A DNA stretch of 64,000 nucleotides from Brachypterus glaber (GCA_958510825.1 OY294047.1:372001-436000), one strand, 5' to 3'; counted from the first letter of the stretch, positions 22,407 to 34,200 are shown. The notes: generated by a model from the sequence alone, not told the origin. Numbers and translations are program-made.

Positions 22407-25400
22407 CTGCAACAAAAATTATTAATTAACATTAAACAAGACTAAAAATATTGTGGATTTAAAAATATATCACGGTTCGCCATTATTCACTTTTAGTATG
22501 ACTTTGGAAAAACTCACTTTTCTAGTATAAAAAAGGTCGTTTGGAACAAAAAACAAGATGGCCGACCTGTCAAAGTCATATCTTTCGAACGGTAGGTCGT
22601 AGAAACTTGAAAGTGGGTAAGTAGGGGACCCTACTGTAGGGTGGTCTGTATTTGGTATGTAATGACAAACAAAAATCAACCAAACAAAAAACAAGATTGT
22701 ACATGTAATATTTTTCGAACGGGAGGTCGGAGAAACATGAAATTTGGTATGTATCGCTAAAATAATAAAAACTAAACAAAGCCGTAATCAAAAAAATATA
22801 TTCATGTACAAAACAATAAAAAAAGGTCAAAGTTTCAAATTTAAGGATTATTGACGCTATTTTGAATACGCCATTTTATATTTTTTATTCTTATTGTCAA
22901 ATTGAATTTAAGCAACACAAAAAAGCACATTACCAATTTAAAATTGAACTTTATTTATAAATTTAACTATTATAGAGGCCATATTGGACCCGCCATTTTA
23001 AATTTTTAAATTTTAATGCCATATTTGGTTTTAGCGTTCTAAAATACCTCCCTACACCAATTTTTTTTACAGTAAACAGCTGAATTAATACCATTTTGGG
23101 GCATCGCCCGGACCATAGTGGAACGCTTTGAGCTATTTTATATGAAAGTAAAAAAAATGTACCTCTGAATGTTATAGTGATGTCTAAATGCTGACGTTTT
23201 AAACATTAATTTCGGAGGACCATTTATTACAGAACCGGCTCTACTTGTAATATTTTTTGCTTCTTGTGCAATTTTTTCGTCTTTTTCAATTTTGGCTTTA
23301 CACAAAGCTGGTGATGCTGTGATGACGTTGATGGCGTTTGGGTTGTCGACAGGTTTCGGCACTTCCGGCGGTTTTTTCAGTTCCGTTTTTATTATTTTCA
23401 CACCCATGCCCGGGTGGGTGTTTTTGATGTGTCTGCTGAGGTTATCTTTTCTGTTGAAACTCAATTTGCACTCGCTGCAACTGTAGGCCTTTGATTCTGA
23501 AATTGTAATTATAACAATTTCAAAGATATTATTTCCCTAACTTATAATAAAAAATTTCAGATTCAAACGGGTAAAAAATTAAATATTTTTAACATAATCA
23601 ATTGTGAATTAGTTTGAATTATTTCTATTTGCAGCAAATTATCAATATTAATCCGTTTCAATTAGTTAACCTGTTATAGTTTGCATTTGCTATTTAAATT
23701 TAATTTGTTTTAATTTGCATATGCGGAATATTATGTTTTAATTCGTTTCTATTTGCAAATGCGTAACATAGTTTATTCGTTTCTATTCGCATATGCGGAA
23801 TATAATTTTTAATTAGCTACTATTTGCAAATGCGTAACATGTTTTAATTCGTTTCTATTCGCATATGTAGAATATTATTTTTAATTAGATACCATTTGCA
23901 AATGCGTAACATGTTTTAATTCGTTTCTATTTGCATATGCAAGAATATCATTTTCAATTAGCAACTATTTGCAAATGTGTATCTGATTTAATTGGTTTGA
24001 ACCTGTTTGAATCACTTTTTGCAAATGGAAAACTCATTTTCAAACAGAGGTTACCAACATTAGGTTAGTGATAGTAAAGAGAGAATTGGCTTTAGTTTTT
24101 AAATAACCCATGCAAAAAACGGCCTTCACGGCTAGTACAGTGAAAAATGAAATATACTAGGAAGAATATTCTATGGAATTACATCGTCAGTTAGTGCTAC
24201 TAAGAATACCGATGTACATATTGAAATCTTCGCCGAAAAGTCCAAATCTTTGACCAAGTTTTTTTCACATTTCTCGACGTTTTAGTCCAAACTCCATTTC
24301 TAAATTTTTTGCATAATGTTTCTTATCGTATTTCGAAGAGCTGATTAGAATTTGGGGGTAAACGATTGGGGGTATGGTGTAAGAATGGGGTAAAACTCCC
24401 ATTTTTAGCGTTTTTTGGTCATAATTAAGGCAATTATTATTGTATTTTATTAATTTAGCACTTATATGAAAGATAATTTTAAATTGGTCAAAAAATTTTA
24501 AAAACTATTTTTTCCTAACATGTTTTCAAAATATTGCCGTTTAAAGCAGTAAAACGTATTTTTAGCATATCTCACTTATTTAACACCTGATTTCAAAAAA
24601 TTATATTTTTAATGAAAGCTGTTTTTAAGCTCTATAAAAAATGTTATATACAGTTTCTTGCTAGAATATAACGTTTTGGAGATACAGACTTTCAAACTCT
24701 AATAAATTATGCAGGTGTATTAATGGTTGCCTATTCACGTGACCACACAACTGTTCTTTTCATAATGTTTTGACAAGGTGCTCAACTGTTCAGCTGGTTT
24801 TATTATAAAATCGTCAATTTTACCTACCCATATGAATAAGAACATGCCTTTGTAAATCTTTATTATTGGCAAAGGATTTACTACAATTTGAGCATTCAAA
24901 CGGCCGTATTCTGAGGTGCGATCTTCTGTGGACAGATAAAGCCCATTTCAGTTTAAATCTCTTTCCACACTGGTCACACATATGATTTTTTTCACCTGAA
25001 AATAAGAAACGATCTGTAACAGGTTTAAAAAATTTAAAAAAGACGCGCATTCACAAAAAATTAAAAGATATATGTTAGATAAAATGGATTTGGGGACTTG
25101 CTGAAAGATTTTTTTAGGAAGATATGTAACAAATTACTGGAGAATAATTTTTTTACTATTATTTTAAGCTAAAAATAGTTTTTTCCTATATTAATTTGTA
25201 CACTTTTGACTTTTTGAGATTTTTTATTACGCAAATTTTTAAATTAAAAAAAAATCTGGAAAATTTGTGATTGCGAAATTCGAAAACGTTTTGAGCTAAA
25301 GTCTTTAAATTTGTACCATGGGAATTTATCCAAAGATCTTACACTGTAAAAAATGGGACTAAAATTAGAGCAAAATTAAGATTAAATTATAAAATTCATA

Positions 25401-27352
25401 TTAAACCAAACTTTTTAGTATTTTATAAGAAATTAAACTGAATTTTTAAATTTACTCTTTAATTTTACAATAAAATAAAATAGGACAGATTAAAAAAAAA
25501 ACGGAAAGTTAAAAATTTTAGAGCTTTTTTGGCATAATTTTAGGACAGTGATTTTATAGGATTTTAGGACATTTGTAATTGCTAAAAATATTACTTACTA
25601 GTGTGTGAAATAAGATGTCTCTTTAAATTCGACAAATTATTAAATTTCGCGGGACACACGCTGCAAGTAAGTGGTTTGTCCCCTTTATGTGCGACATAAT
25701 GCACTTTTAGTGACTCCTTGCTTCTGAACCCTTTTCCACATTCCGAACAGATGTGATTTTTTGAGGAACTGTGCAAACCATAGTGTCTGTTTAATTTGCT
25801 TTTCTCGTAGAACCCTTTATTGCATATGTTGCAGATGAATGCCTTGTTTTGATTATGTTTGAGCATGTGAATATCATACTGGGTTTTTAGGATGAATTCT
25901 TTTAAGCACAAGTTGCATTTATGGGGTTTCACTGCTGAAATATAACACATGATGAAAATCAAAGAAAACTTTTGTTATCTCCTTTAATTTTGTTACAGGT
26001 GGAAGCACCCGTTATTAAAATATAATGAAAAATCAAAAAAAATAGTGCATTTTCGGCTTAAGAATGTCATAAAACGTCAAGAAAATGTGAAAAAAGTTGG
26101 TGTCTGTCTGTCTGTATGTTATACATATATAACTTTTTAACGGAATGTCCGATTTTAAAAATTCTTTCACCAAAGGATTCAGGACCTTTTTTATTTGTGT
26201 CACATCAAATATCAAACATTAGCACAGGGCAAGCGGACAAAAACTTTAATTTTTAGTGATATCTCACTTATTATTTATAGTAGGACATTTTCTTTGCATA
26301 AATTAAAATAATCTTTAATTCTCTACAAAACCATATGTTATAATTTTTATTATAGGACTTTTAGTTTCCGAGATATAGGAATTTTAATAAATTTTGATAT
26401 ATTTTTACATTTTTAATTAAATGTCAAATTTTGACAGTAGTAAAATTTCAATCATGGGTAAAATTTATTTCAATTAATTTTTCTTTTAATAAATTTCTGA
26501 TAATGGTGCGGCCAGAAAAAAAATCCAATAAAGCCACAAAAAAAAAATAAATAAAAGTCCAAAAATAGAGGAAAAGTGAAGTAACTGTTTCATATTTTAT
26601 TTTTCTACAATTACTTTTCCCTGAAAAACTTGTATTGCTTTTTATGTTTCTGTCACTCTATTTTTTCTTTTACGTTTTTTTTTTCAAATTTACAAAAAAA
26701 AAAAAAATGTTTGTATTAGTAGATTAGGAAAGTATATATTGTAATAAAAAATTTTTGAAATGTGCTTAAATAATGTTTTTTACCTTTCTCAATTTTTGTA
26801 GAAAAAATCTTGTATTAAACACGGACGAAAATGTCAAAATAATAAAAACAACTGCTTAAACAAAAAAGGATTCTTACCTCCTGCACAATATGTATGGTAC
26901 TTAACATGATCTTTTGTTGTAAATGATTTATTACAAATCGTACAATGATACGAGAGTAAATTTGAATCTACCGTTATGTGCTTGGATAAATTTAAAATAT
27001 TTATTGTCTTCTTCTTTTTATCAGTTTGCCTATTTTGCTTAATGCTGCCATTCAAATGCTTAAAACTACTTGCTTCAGGTAAATTTTGCTTATTACTAAC
27101 AATGATTGTTTTAGGTTCTTGGGTATTGTTTAAAACTGGTCTGTTTGTATCTATTTGTGCTTTATCTGATAAAATATCATTATTATTATTAAATTTAAAC
27201 TTTTTAACATCATCCTTTAAACACTGTTGGCAATTTTCTTCATCTTGTAACAAACATACTCTGCATTTTCGGTGACCACAACTATCCTGAACAAGTCTAT
27301 TTAAAGAATTTTCAGACACTTTATTACACTGTAAACATGCTATAAGGGACAT
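21953..27352 (-). CDS. RING-like plus eight-finger C2H2 zinc-finger protein, five exons (588 aa)
   Basis: Probable DNA- or RNA-binding nuclear protein. Coding exons on the minus strand are 27352-26878, 25934-25599, 24995-24828, 23496-23163 and 22406-21953. All junctions are GT-AG and the lengths sum to 1767 nt. Residues 6-44 show the C3HC4 pattern C6-C9-C25-H27-C30-C33-C41-C44. One C2HC finger ends near 156. Four fingers are in exon 2, two in exon 3 and one in exon 4. Linkers such as HTSEKNH resemble the usual TGEKP type. The C-terminal 150 residues are Ser/Thr/Asn-rich and probably disordered. The ATG at 27352 was chosen because the RING pattern starts at residue 6 and A stands at -3. An in-frame ATG at 27445 would add 31 residues. 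The first three introns are phase 1 and the last is phase 2. The exact orthologue is not recognised. Confidence 0.88.
22407..23162 (-). other. Intron 4 of the zinc-finger gene
   Basis: About 750 bp with two diverged copies of a block around 'TTTCGAACGGTAGGTCG' and 'TTTCGAACGGGAGGTCGG' (about 22580 and 22715), i.e. a degenerate tandem repeat. The small minus-strand frames here are chance. Confidence 0.6.
23163..23496 (-). CDS. Zinc-finger gene, coding exon 4 (last C2H2 finger)
   Basis: Acceptor ATTTCAG|AATCAAAG completes a GAA codon. One finger (YSCSEC...H-x4-H) is followed by a Lys/Pro-rich linker. Donor CAG AG|GTACAT, phase 2, a weak consensus. Confidence 0.87.
23640..23990. repeat. 72-bp minisatellite with octamer-like motifs in intron 3 of the zinc-finger gene
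   Basis: ATTTGCAAATG recurs at about 23752, 23822, 23894 and 23967. Each alternates with TTCGCATATG or TTTGCATATG and with an AATTAG block. The period is 70-73 bp, about five units. ATTTGCAAAT and ATTTGCAT resemble POU-domain octamer sites. Whether this is functional is unknown. Confidence 0.82.
24190..24815 (-). mobile_element. Dispersed element family A, inverted copy in a zinc-finger gene intron
   Basis: Reverse complement of the element at 3450-4121, bounded by TTAGTGCTACTAAGAATACC and TTTTGACAAGGTGC...TTCAGCTGG. The polypurine CAGA run of the plus-strand copies is missing. It ends about 15 bp from the donor of exon 3. Confidence 0.85.
24828..24995 (-). CDS. Zinc-finger gene, coding exon 3 (two C2H2 fingers)
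   Basis: Acceptor TTTTCAG|GTGAAA. Fingers begin at HMCDQC and FECSNC. Donor ATG G|GTAGGT was preferred over the GTAAAA four bases later because only it restores frame with exon 4. 168 nt. A family A element begins within about 15 bp of this donor. Confidence 0.9.
24996..25598 (-). other. Intron 2 of the zinc-finger gene
   Basis: About 600 bp of AT-rich sequence; nothing further recognised. Confidence 0.6.
25599..25934 (-). CDS. Zinc-finger gene, coding exon 2 (four C2H2 fingers)
   Basis: Acceptor TTTCAG|CAG|TG is a tandem NAGNAG site, and both choices keep the frame (Ala-Val-Lys or Val-Lys). The fingers begin at HKCNLC, FICNIC, HICSEC and LTCSVC. Donor ACT A|GTAAGT, phase 1. 336 nt, a multiple of three. 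Confidence 0.93.
25935..26877 (-). other. Intron 1 of the zinc-finger gene
   Basis: About 940 bp of AT-rich sequence with A/T homopolymers. No RNA gene or exon seen. Confidence 0.6.
26878..27352 (-). CDS. Zinc-finger gene, coding exon 1
   Basis: Holds the RING-like C3HC4 knuckle, a Lys/Asn-rich spacer and a C2HC finger (CTIC...H-x4-C). Ends GGA G|GTAAGA, phase 1. Confidence 0.88.
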
Positions 27353-27445
27353 ATTTTCATTAAAAATTAATCTTTTCACAGAATAACAATTTTTTTCAGT
27401 GACACATTTGACAGATACAAAAAAAAACATTAGTTTACGGTACAT

Positions 27446-28259
27446 TTGATCTACTGCATTTCCTCAGGTGGAAGCTTTGTCAAACTCCAAGAAAGTTTGC
27501 TCCAATTTAGAGCCTCTAAAACCAAACACAAAGCAAAGAAAAAGACAACATTTCAATAACATTAATTATTTTTATACAATAAGATTGATTAAAGGCGAAA
27601 ATGCAAAATATGAAAGGGCTAAAAGTGTGAGTGGCAGCGCTGAAGTCAGTGGTTCTCAACATGTGGTAGGGAAATTAGTTATGCAACTAATTATACTACA
27701 TCCCGTATTATTGGTTGCATAATATCAATATCCGTACATAAACTATTACTATCCCCAGCAGCATTTCCACCTTAAAGTTTAAAAGCAAGTTAAAGTTATT
27801 AACTTTTAAATGAATAATGTAATTACACACAACCCTACGTGGTTGTTGCAACGACAAGTTATGTAAATTCACGTAATAGGCGCTATCTTTAAATGACGTC
27901 ACGCTAATTTTAAATAACTATTTATTTTATTATTATTAATAAATTGAATAAATATAAAATAATAAATTATAAATGTTAAATGTAGGAGGCGTCAAATGTT
28001 TATAAACAATTAACTATAGAGTCAAACGTTTGGCCTGCAAACAATAGGTGCGTCTCCTTGTGCCAAATTTTCGTTCATTCGGAATGTGGCGATTTAATAT
28101 TTAGCGATAAAAATGAATATATTAATGACTACTCCTTTCAATGCACATACGGGATCTTCATTGCGAAAAGAAAAAAAAAGAAACAAAATAAAAAAAATAA
28201 AAAAAAACAACAAAAAAATCAAAAGATTTAAAAAAATAAAAAAGTCCAAACCAAAAATG
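27446..28259. other. Intergenic space between the divergent zinc-finger and kinase genes
   Basis: No exon recognised. A hAT-like end (CAGTGGTTCTCAACATGTGG at about 27648) is present without an obvious partner. Confidence 0.45.
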
Positions 28260-28465
28260 TAACTACGATAACTCGAGTACGCTTTGAGTATAAAGCTTTA
28301 TATTTGGTGTATAGGTTCCTTATCCAAAGTTCTCGGCTGCATCTGGCTGGAAGTGTTTGATATTTTGACTACGATAACTCGACGACTCTTTCAGATAAAG
28401 GCTTCAAATCTTAAACATAGGTTCCTCATCCAAAGCTCTCGGCTGCAGCTGGCTGGAATTGTTAA
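28260..28465 (+). repeat. About 105-bp tandem duplication upstream of the kinase promoter
   Basis: Two copies beginning ACTACGATAACTCGA at about 28263 and 28369. Both contain AGGTTCCT-ATCCAAAG and CTCGGCTGCA. A related single block is at about 60135. Confidence 0.85.
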
Positions 28466-28619
28466 TAGTTTTAATTTTCTATAACATTTTTTTTTAGTTT
28501 TTTATTTATTTATTTATTTTTTCATTTTTCATGGTAAAAATTAACTGCTACTAGTATTATCACCTTTTCGTATGGAACTTCTCTTATATACACATAAAAA
28601 TCACGTGACTGAAATGCCT

Positions 28620-28769
28620 GCTAGATATCTAATTTTGGCGCGGGGCAGCGTCGCGACGGAGCTACCGAGAAGCCAAAACATTCTCTTATAATCGGATATT
28701 ACGTTTAGTGAAATTTATCAATTCGCTGTTACATGGAATTTTAATTAGCGCACTTCATTATATTACAAA
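28620..28769 (+). promoter_or_regulatory. Candidate promoter and 5' non-coding exon of the kinase gene
   Basis: A local GC/CpG-rich patch (about 28636-28672, GGCGCGGGGCAGCGTCGCGA) stands out from the AT-rich surroundings. It is followed by about 100 nt ending ATTACAAA|GTAAGTACC, a strong donor. The ATG-containing exon at 31167 begins at a strong acceptor, so an upstream exon is required. This is the best candidate in the preceding 4 kb. It has a 3-codon upstream ATG (ATG GAA TTT TAA). Inferred only. Confidence 0.45.
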
Positions 28770-29094
28770 GTAAGTACCTATTTTGAGTTTTTGGCCACAA
28801 AATATACTTTACGTTGAACCAAAAAAAAAAAAATTGTCATGTTTTTTTTTTAAACTTTTCTCTACGACCCAAATATGAGATAAAAAATCACATTTTTATG
28901 GCATATTTAACGCCTCATAGCGGTTTCTAAGCAATATGGGTATCCACTTTCAAAAAATACCATTTTAAAGAAAATAGGCTCGAATAGGCTTATTTTTGAC
29001 AGTAATTATTATTATTACCTACCCTAGAAAGTCCGTTAGTAAAAAAAAATTACTAAAAAAAATATTCCTTTTTTCTCGTTTCTCCCCAGAAAGT

Positions 29095-29600
29095 ACATAA
29101 TAACTATTAGATATCCAGGGGCCCCTGGATCCGGATATACTTTCTGGATTCTTTTTTTAACCTCAAAGTATATCCATTAGATATCCACTGGATATCCAGG
29201 ATATCCACTGGATATCCATGATGGATATCTAATGGATATCTACCCTGGTGGAAAATAACGTTAGACCGACCTGACCTAACGTTAGATGAATGTAGTTTGA
29301 ATGTTATATGCGTAACGTTAGGGCCTAACGTTATAATAACGTTTATCTAACGTTAGAAGTTTTACTAGACGTTAGATAAACGTTATTCTAACGTTAGGCA
29401 ACTAACATTAGGAATTCTAACGTTAGAAATCAGGACATTTATACAATAAATATGCGTTAGAAAAAACGTTTATCTAACGTTAAATTTCTACTAGGGTAGT
29501 GGATATAATTTATGGAGGTTAAAAAAAAAGATGTTCATTGGATATCTCATGGATATCTCATGGATATCCAGTGGATATCCTGGATATAGGCGGAGATTTG
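29095..29600. mobile_element. GGATATCC-rich palindromic element, interrupted
   Basis: Both flanks of the insert at 29241-29498 are full of GGATATCC, TGGATATC and ATGGATATC repeats in inverted arrangement. Similar style to the element at 60703-61080. Non-coding; lies in the first kinase intron. Confidence 0.72.
29241..29498. mobile_element. AACGTT-rich MITE inserted in the GGATATCC element, TA duplication
   Basis: Left end TA|CCCTGGTGGAAAATAACG pairs with the right end TTAAATTTCTACTAGGG|TA. The interior repeats TAACGTTA at least ten times. The flanking TA on both sides is consistent with a TA target duplication. Confidence 0.82.
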
Positions 29601-31166
29601 GATGTCGATGGGATATTCCCAGTTTTTGAATTTTTAAATATTTATTGTGGCTATTCACTCTGTTAACTTCGGACAAAAAATAAGGTATATACTAAAATTT
29701 TTTTAAGAGTCTCAGGTCATATGTCCTAAAGACCCTACTGACCTATAGGGTATTAAGGCCTCACAAAGGGACTGTTTTTCAATATTTTTATATTTAGTTT
29801 TTAATAAACTAACTACAAAAACCTAATATTATACCAAACATTATTATAAGAGTCCTGGGGCCTAGGCCTTATTATAGGGCTTATATATTTTTAATTTTTG
29901 TGGTGCTATTCTGGAAATATTTAAAAAAAAATAATTATATTTTATAGTAATGTTAAATATTAAAAATTTTAAAAACTGGTCATTTGGGCCCTTTAGGCTT
30001 TAGCGCACGGTCCTTAATAAATATTTTTCAGATAAAATATAAGTTTTTGTCAGATTTTAAAACCGTGTTTTTTTTAGAACAGTCATATAAAATATTTAAA
30101 ATTTCTAACTTCGCATGTCAGTATTTTTTTTAGACACCCTGTACAAACAACAAACGAAAATAACAATGAAACTTTAAAACTAAAACTTATTAAGGAATTC
30201 TAAAAAATATTTTTGACCTAGTGGTATAGATCCTAGTTAACAGTTTTTCGACCTATATTAACTCAAGGGGTATTTTTTAACATTTTCAGCCCCTAGAAAA
30301 ATCCCTCAAGCCCCCCAAAATTTGGACCTGGTTACGCCCCTGTGAGTTGCTCTAAACATACTACAACTTTTTTTTACTAGCCATCCTAGGATCCAGCTGG
30401 ATTTTGCCAAAAAAAATTTTTCGGCCCTGCCTAATGTACAGCAAAAAACATTGAATAGAACTTTGTCAAAACATTAAAATAAAGTTAATAAATAAATATA
30501 CATTAAATATTTAAAAGTTACTCTGGGACCTAAACCCTCTAGAGATTACTTCCAAGATTTCCTCCAATTTGTACCCCTTCGTCAGCGGTTTACCCCTCGA
30601 TTTAAAATATTTTTTTTTGCAATTTTTTCTTAATAATAAATGGAGAATATTTATTTACATTATTGTTAGTTTTCGTCTGTAGATGTTTACCAATAATTAA
30701 AATAAACAATTGTTTATAGAGTGGCAAAGTGCATATAAATATACAGTTTATTTTTATATTGGAATGTTATTATTAACATGTGCATCTAGGCAAAATAAAG
30801 TGAAAGAAACTGTCTGTAAAAAATTGCGAAATTTTATTAAAGACGTTTTAATTACATGGCGAGTGATTTTTTTAGTAATTAGGACCCTTAAACAGGAGTT
30901 ACTCCAGAATAAGCTGACGTAGCATGGGGATTGCAGAGCACTACCTCCCACTTTTCTCACTCACCCACTTTCGACCTCCCAAAAAATTAGTTAAAATTTT
31001 CCAGTGTTTTAGATTTAATATAACTTGCCCCCCTCTATGCTACGCCACTGATACAGGAAATAAATAATAAAAGATTTTTGTGAAATTTCCCAGAATTGAC
31101 GAGAATTTTAGAATAAATTTTATTTATTTTTTTTAATTTTTAGTGATTGTTAATATTTTGTTTTAG
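29601..31166 (+). other. Rest of the first kinase intron
   Basis: No coding exon or RNA gene recognised; AT-rich with homopolymer runs. The open frame at 30710-30922 shows no family resemblance. Confidence 0.5.
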
Positions 31167-31175
31167 ATTCTAAAT

Positions 31176-31209
31176 ATGATCAAGGTGGATGAAAATGATC
31201 CCATAGGTG
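31176..31209 (+). CDS. Kinase gene, first coding exon
   Basis: The exon starts after TTTTAG at 31166, ATG at 31176, and encodes MIKVDENDPIG. Donor GGT G|GTATGT, phase 1. Too short for most gene finders; supported by an in-frame join to the next exon that gives the family-typical acidic DPI-EV motif. Confidence 0.75.
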
Positions 31210-34200
31210 GTATGTATCAGACTAATTGTTATGACTGTTTATTCTTTACCTACTAAAATTTTATATGCGTTGTCAAATAATAACGTCACGCGCTAGAATT
31301 TCCCTTACATCTACTTTATTCCTAAACAAAAATTAAAATTGGATTGGGCCCCTCCCATGTAACACCTAGCTATAAAGTACCCAGTGCCGGAAGCCCAAGG
31401 CTAGTGAGATTACTGGCCTGGGGGGGCCCCCAACTATTACAATTTTTTTTACAAAACTTGGCACCCCTACGAAAATAAAAAAACAACCCTAGAAAAAAAA
31501 AGCTTTCTCCCTGACGGTTTCTACAAAACTTGGCGCCCTTACCAAAAAAAAAAGAAAAAACCCTCAGAAAAAAAGCTTTGTCAACAATACCCTCCCAAAT
31601 TTTTGCGAGAACTAAAAAAGGGGGGGGGGGGCGAGAGGGGGGAGGGGCAAACGTGGGGGGGGGTGAGATTTTATATACAAAACAAAAGGCATTCTAATCT
31701 CTAGGATTAGAAGAGGTCCACCCCAACTCATTCAGATAAATGGCCAAGCAATTAACTGGGAAAACCATGCTAAATACCTTGGCATTACTATATCCGAAAA
31801 CCGTACGTGGGATCAGCACGTCAAAAACACCCTCCAAACAGCCAACTGCCGCCTCTCCAAATTCTACGCCCTAATAGGTAGAAAGAGCCCCCTATCCATT
31901 AAAAACAAACTTCTTCTTTACAACCAAACCTTAAAGCCGATACTCCTCTACGGAGCCCCAGCCTGGAACAAAATCACCATTAACAAAAAGCTTTCAGCCA
32001 AACTTCAGGCCTTCCAAAACAAGGTACTCAGAATATGCCTCGAGGAACGACTAAATACACATAGATCTCGACATGACCCTCCTAAAAGCGGAAATCATCC
32101 GTCACAGCAAGTCTTTTATACAAGACAATTTAGATCACCCAAACCCCCTCATCTCAAACTTTCTCGTTTACGATCACGAGCACTACACTCGCAAAAAGAT
32201 CAAAAACGTCCTCAACCAGTAAGGGTACCCACCAACTCAGGACAGATGAATTCTCAGCATCAGTGAGCTAGCTTCACTCTTCCCCCCGTACCTCCCTCCT
32301 CTTCCTATTCCATCCCTCTTCATCCCCCTCACCCCCTATTCCCGCCCCATCGCCAATTCATGACAGATGCAACTCCAACATCAGTGAGCAGAGACTCACC
32401 CCCCAATTATCCATTCAAACTAATTTATATTTTAGACAAATGAGCCATAGTCAGTGAGCCTGTCTCTTAAATATCCAAACAAACTACTGATGATGAATCA
32501 GCGTGCAGGGTACTCTTGGTACTGTTGAGGGCGAGTAGCCCGAAACTGTGCAGTTTACCAATATCACTTTTTTATTAGAAAATAAATTGATGGAATATTT
32601 AATTAATATTTATTTTTATTTTAGAGGTCAGCTTAAGTTTTCCCTACCGGGATGTGCAAATTAAAAGAAATGTAGAACCAAAAGAAGAATATAATATTGG
32701 AGATGAAATCGGGCGGTAAGTAGGTTTATAATTATAAATATCTCACAAAAAATAGCCTCAAAAAATTAAAAGGAAATATTTAAAAAAAAACTTTCAATTT
32801 GTCCGTCTGTCCTTCTCGATTCTGTCCGTTCGTCCGTCTCTACGACTGTGGTAATTTTTTTATCAGCGCGAAAACTCAAAAATGAATAAATTTGAAACTT
32901 GTATTTTTTTTTTTTTGAGTAAAATGTGCAATGCTTAAAGTAATAAATTTAAACTTGTTACCATAATAATTAGATAAAAACATACTTAATTTTGTTATAT
33001 GCATTTACCTACGTAGAAGTTGGTTCAAGTCCAAAAAGTAGGTAGTCGTATGTATACGTATAGCTAAGGTGGAAAGGTCAAGCTTGGCAACTAGACAACT
33101 AGACAGTATGTTTCTTTTCGCCTAACCCAAAACCACTTTAACAACAAGCACTGAAGATTCTACGCATTCCATTGGGTATACTCTTCTTCTAAGGGATATT
33201 CCGAAAAAATACTGTTGCCAACTAAAGAATACCTTCCCCTGTTTAAACAAAAAATAATCCTTTCACCATTCTCGAATTTCCCAGACAGACCGACAGACAG
33301 AATTTATTTTTCTTCTTTGGATATAAAAATAGAAACCTAAAAAAAAGCATTACAAATTTTTATTTTTTTTTTCTACTGTAGAAGGGGAAGTAATGTTATT
33401 TACATGAATTCCAGAACTAATTTCTTTAATTTCCAACTTATTTCTCTAGTTTCCCAACTAATACCTCTAATTCCTCAATTAACTGCTATGATTTTTGAAC
33501 TAATTAATCAATGAATTGTCTCAAAATTAAGAATTTTCTAGGTAAAATTATAGTTAGATAAGCACACAAAAAAACAAAGTCATATTCTCTTATTTCAAGG
33601 CTAGCATTTCTTTAAACCAAAGTCAATGTCCTTGAATAAAGTGCGTGGATCTTCATTCAAAAACCCGTGCTTCGCTCTGGTTCAAATAAATCCTAACCTT
33701 GAAACAAGAGAATATGTCTTTGAAGATATCGAAAGACATGTGTCCTTCAAGGAATCTTTTTTTTTCTGTGCCTACCTACGCTTTTAAGCTTAGTTTAAGT
33801 TAAGTTTGATTTCAGCTATTTAACTGTAAGCTGCGCAGAGTATAATAATTAATTACAGGGAGCTCCGCCTTAAATAAAAAATTATAATTATTATTACCTC
33901 AGCTCGACCCAGGGATCATCATTTTTAAGAGGCCTATTAAAAAAAACATTAGAAATTTTCTTTAAAACGGCGCGCAGTCTCACAATTTAAATTTCATGTT
34001 CTGTGATCCGTGTTATTTAAATTGTTATAATTCAGTACTATACTATTTCGGTCAGATTTGGTTAAATTTCGAATATGTTATAGTTTTCGACTTTCTGGTC
34101 AAAAGTGTCTAGGGGCACAACTCCCAAAACTCAATAGTTTACGTGCTAGAGAACTTTCAAGATCCCGATCTAGCTTGTCCAGTATTCTTCTTTGCACTTT

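Noticed and set aside
26976..27275. Plus-strand 99-codon frame
   Set aside because: Antisense shadow of zinc-finger exon 1.
27647..27670. hAT-type terminal repeat CAGTGGTTCTCAAC
   Set aside because: Only one end is visible and no matching inverted end or 8-bp duplication was found nearby.
30710..30922. 70-codon plus-strand frame as an upstream kinase exon
   Set aside because: Wrong context: no donor in phase with the exon at 31167, and no domain similarity.
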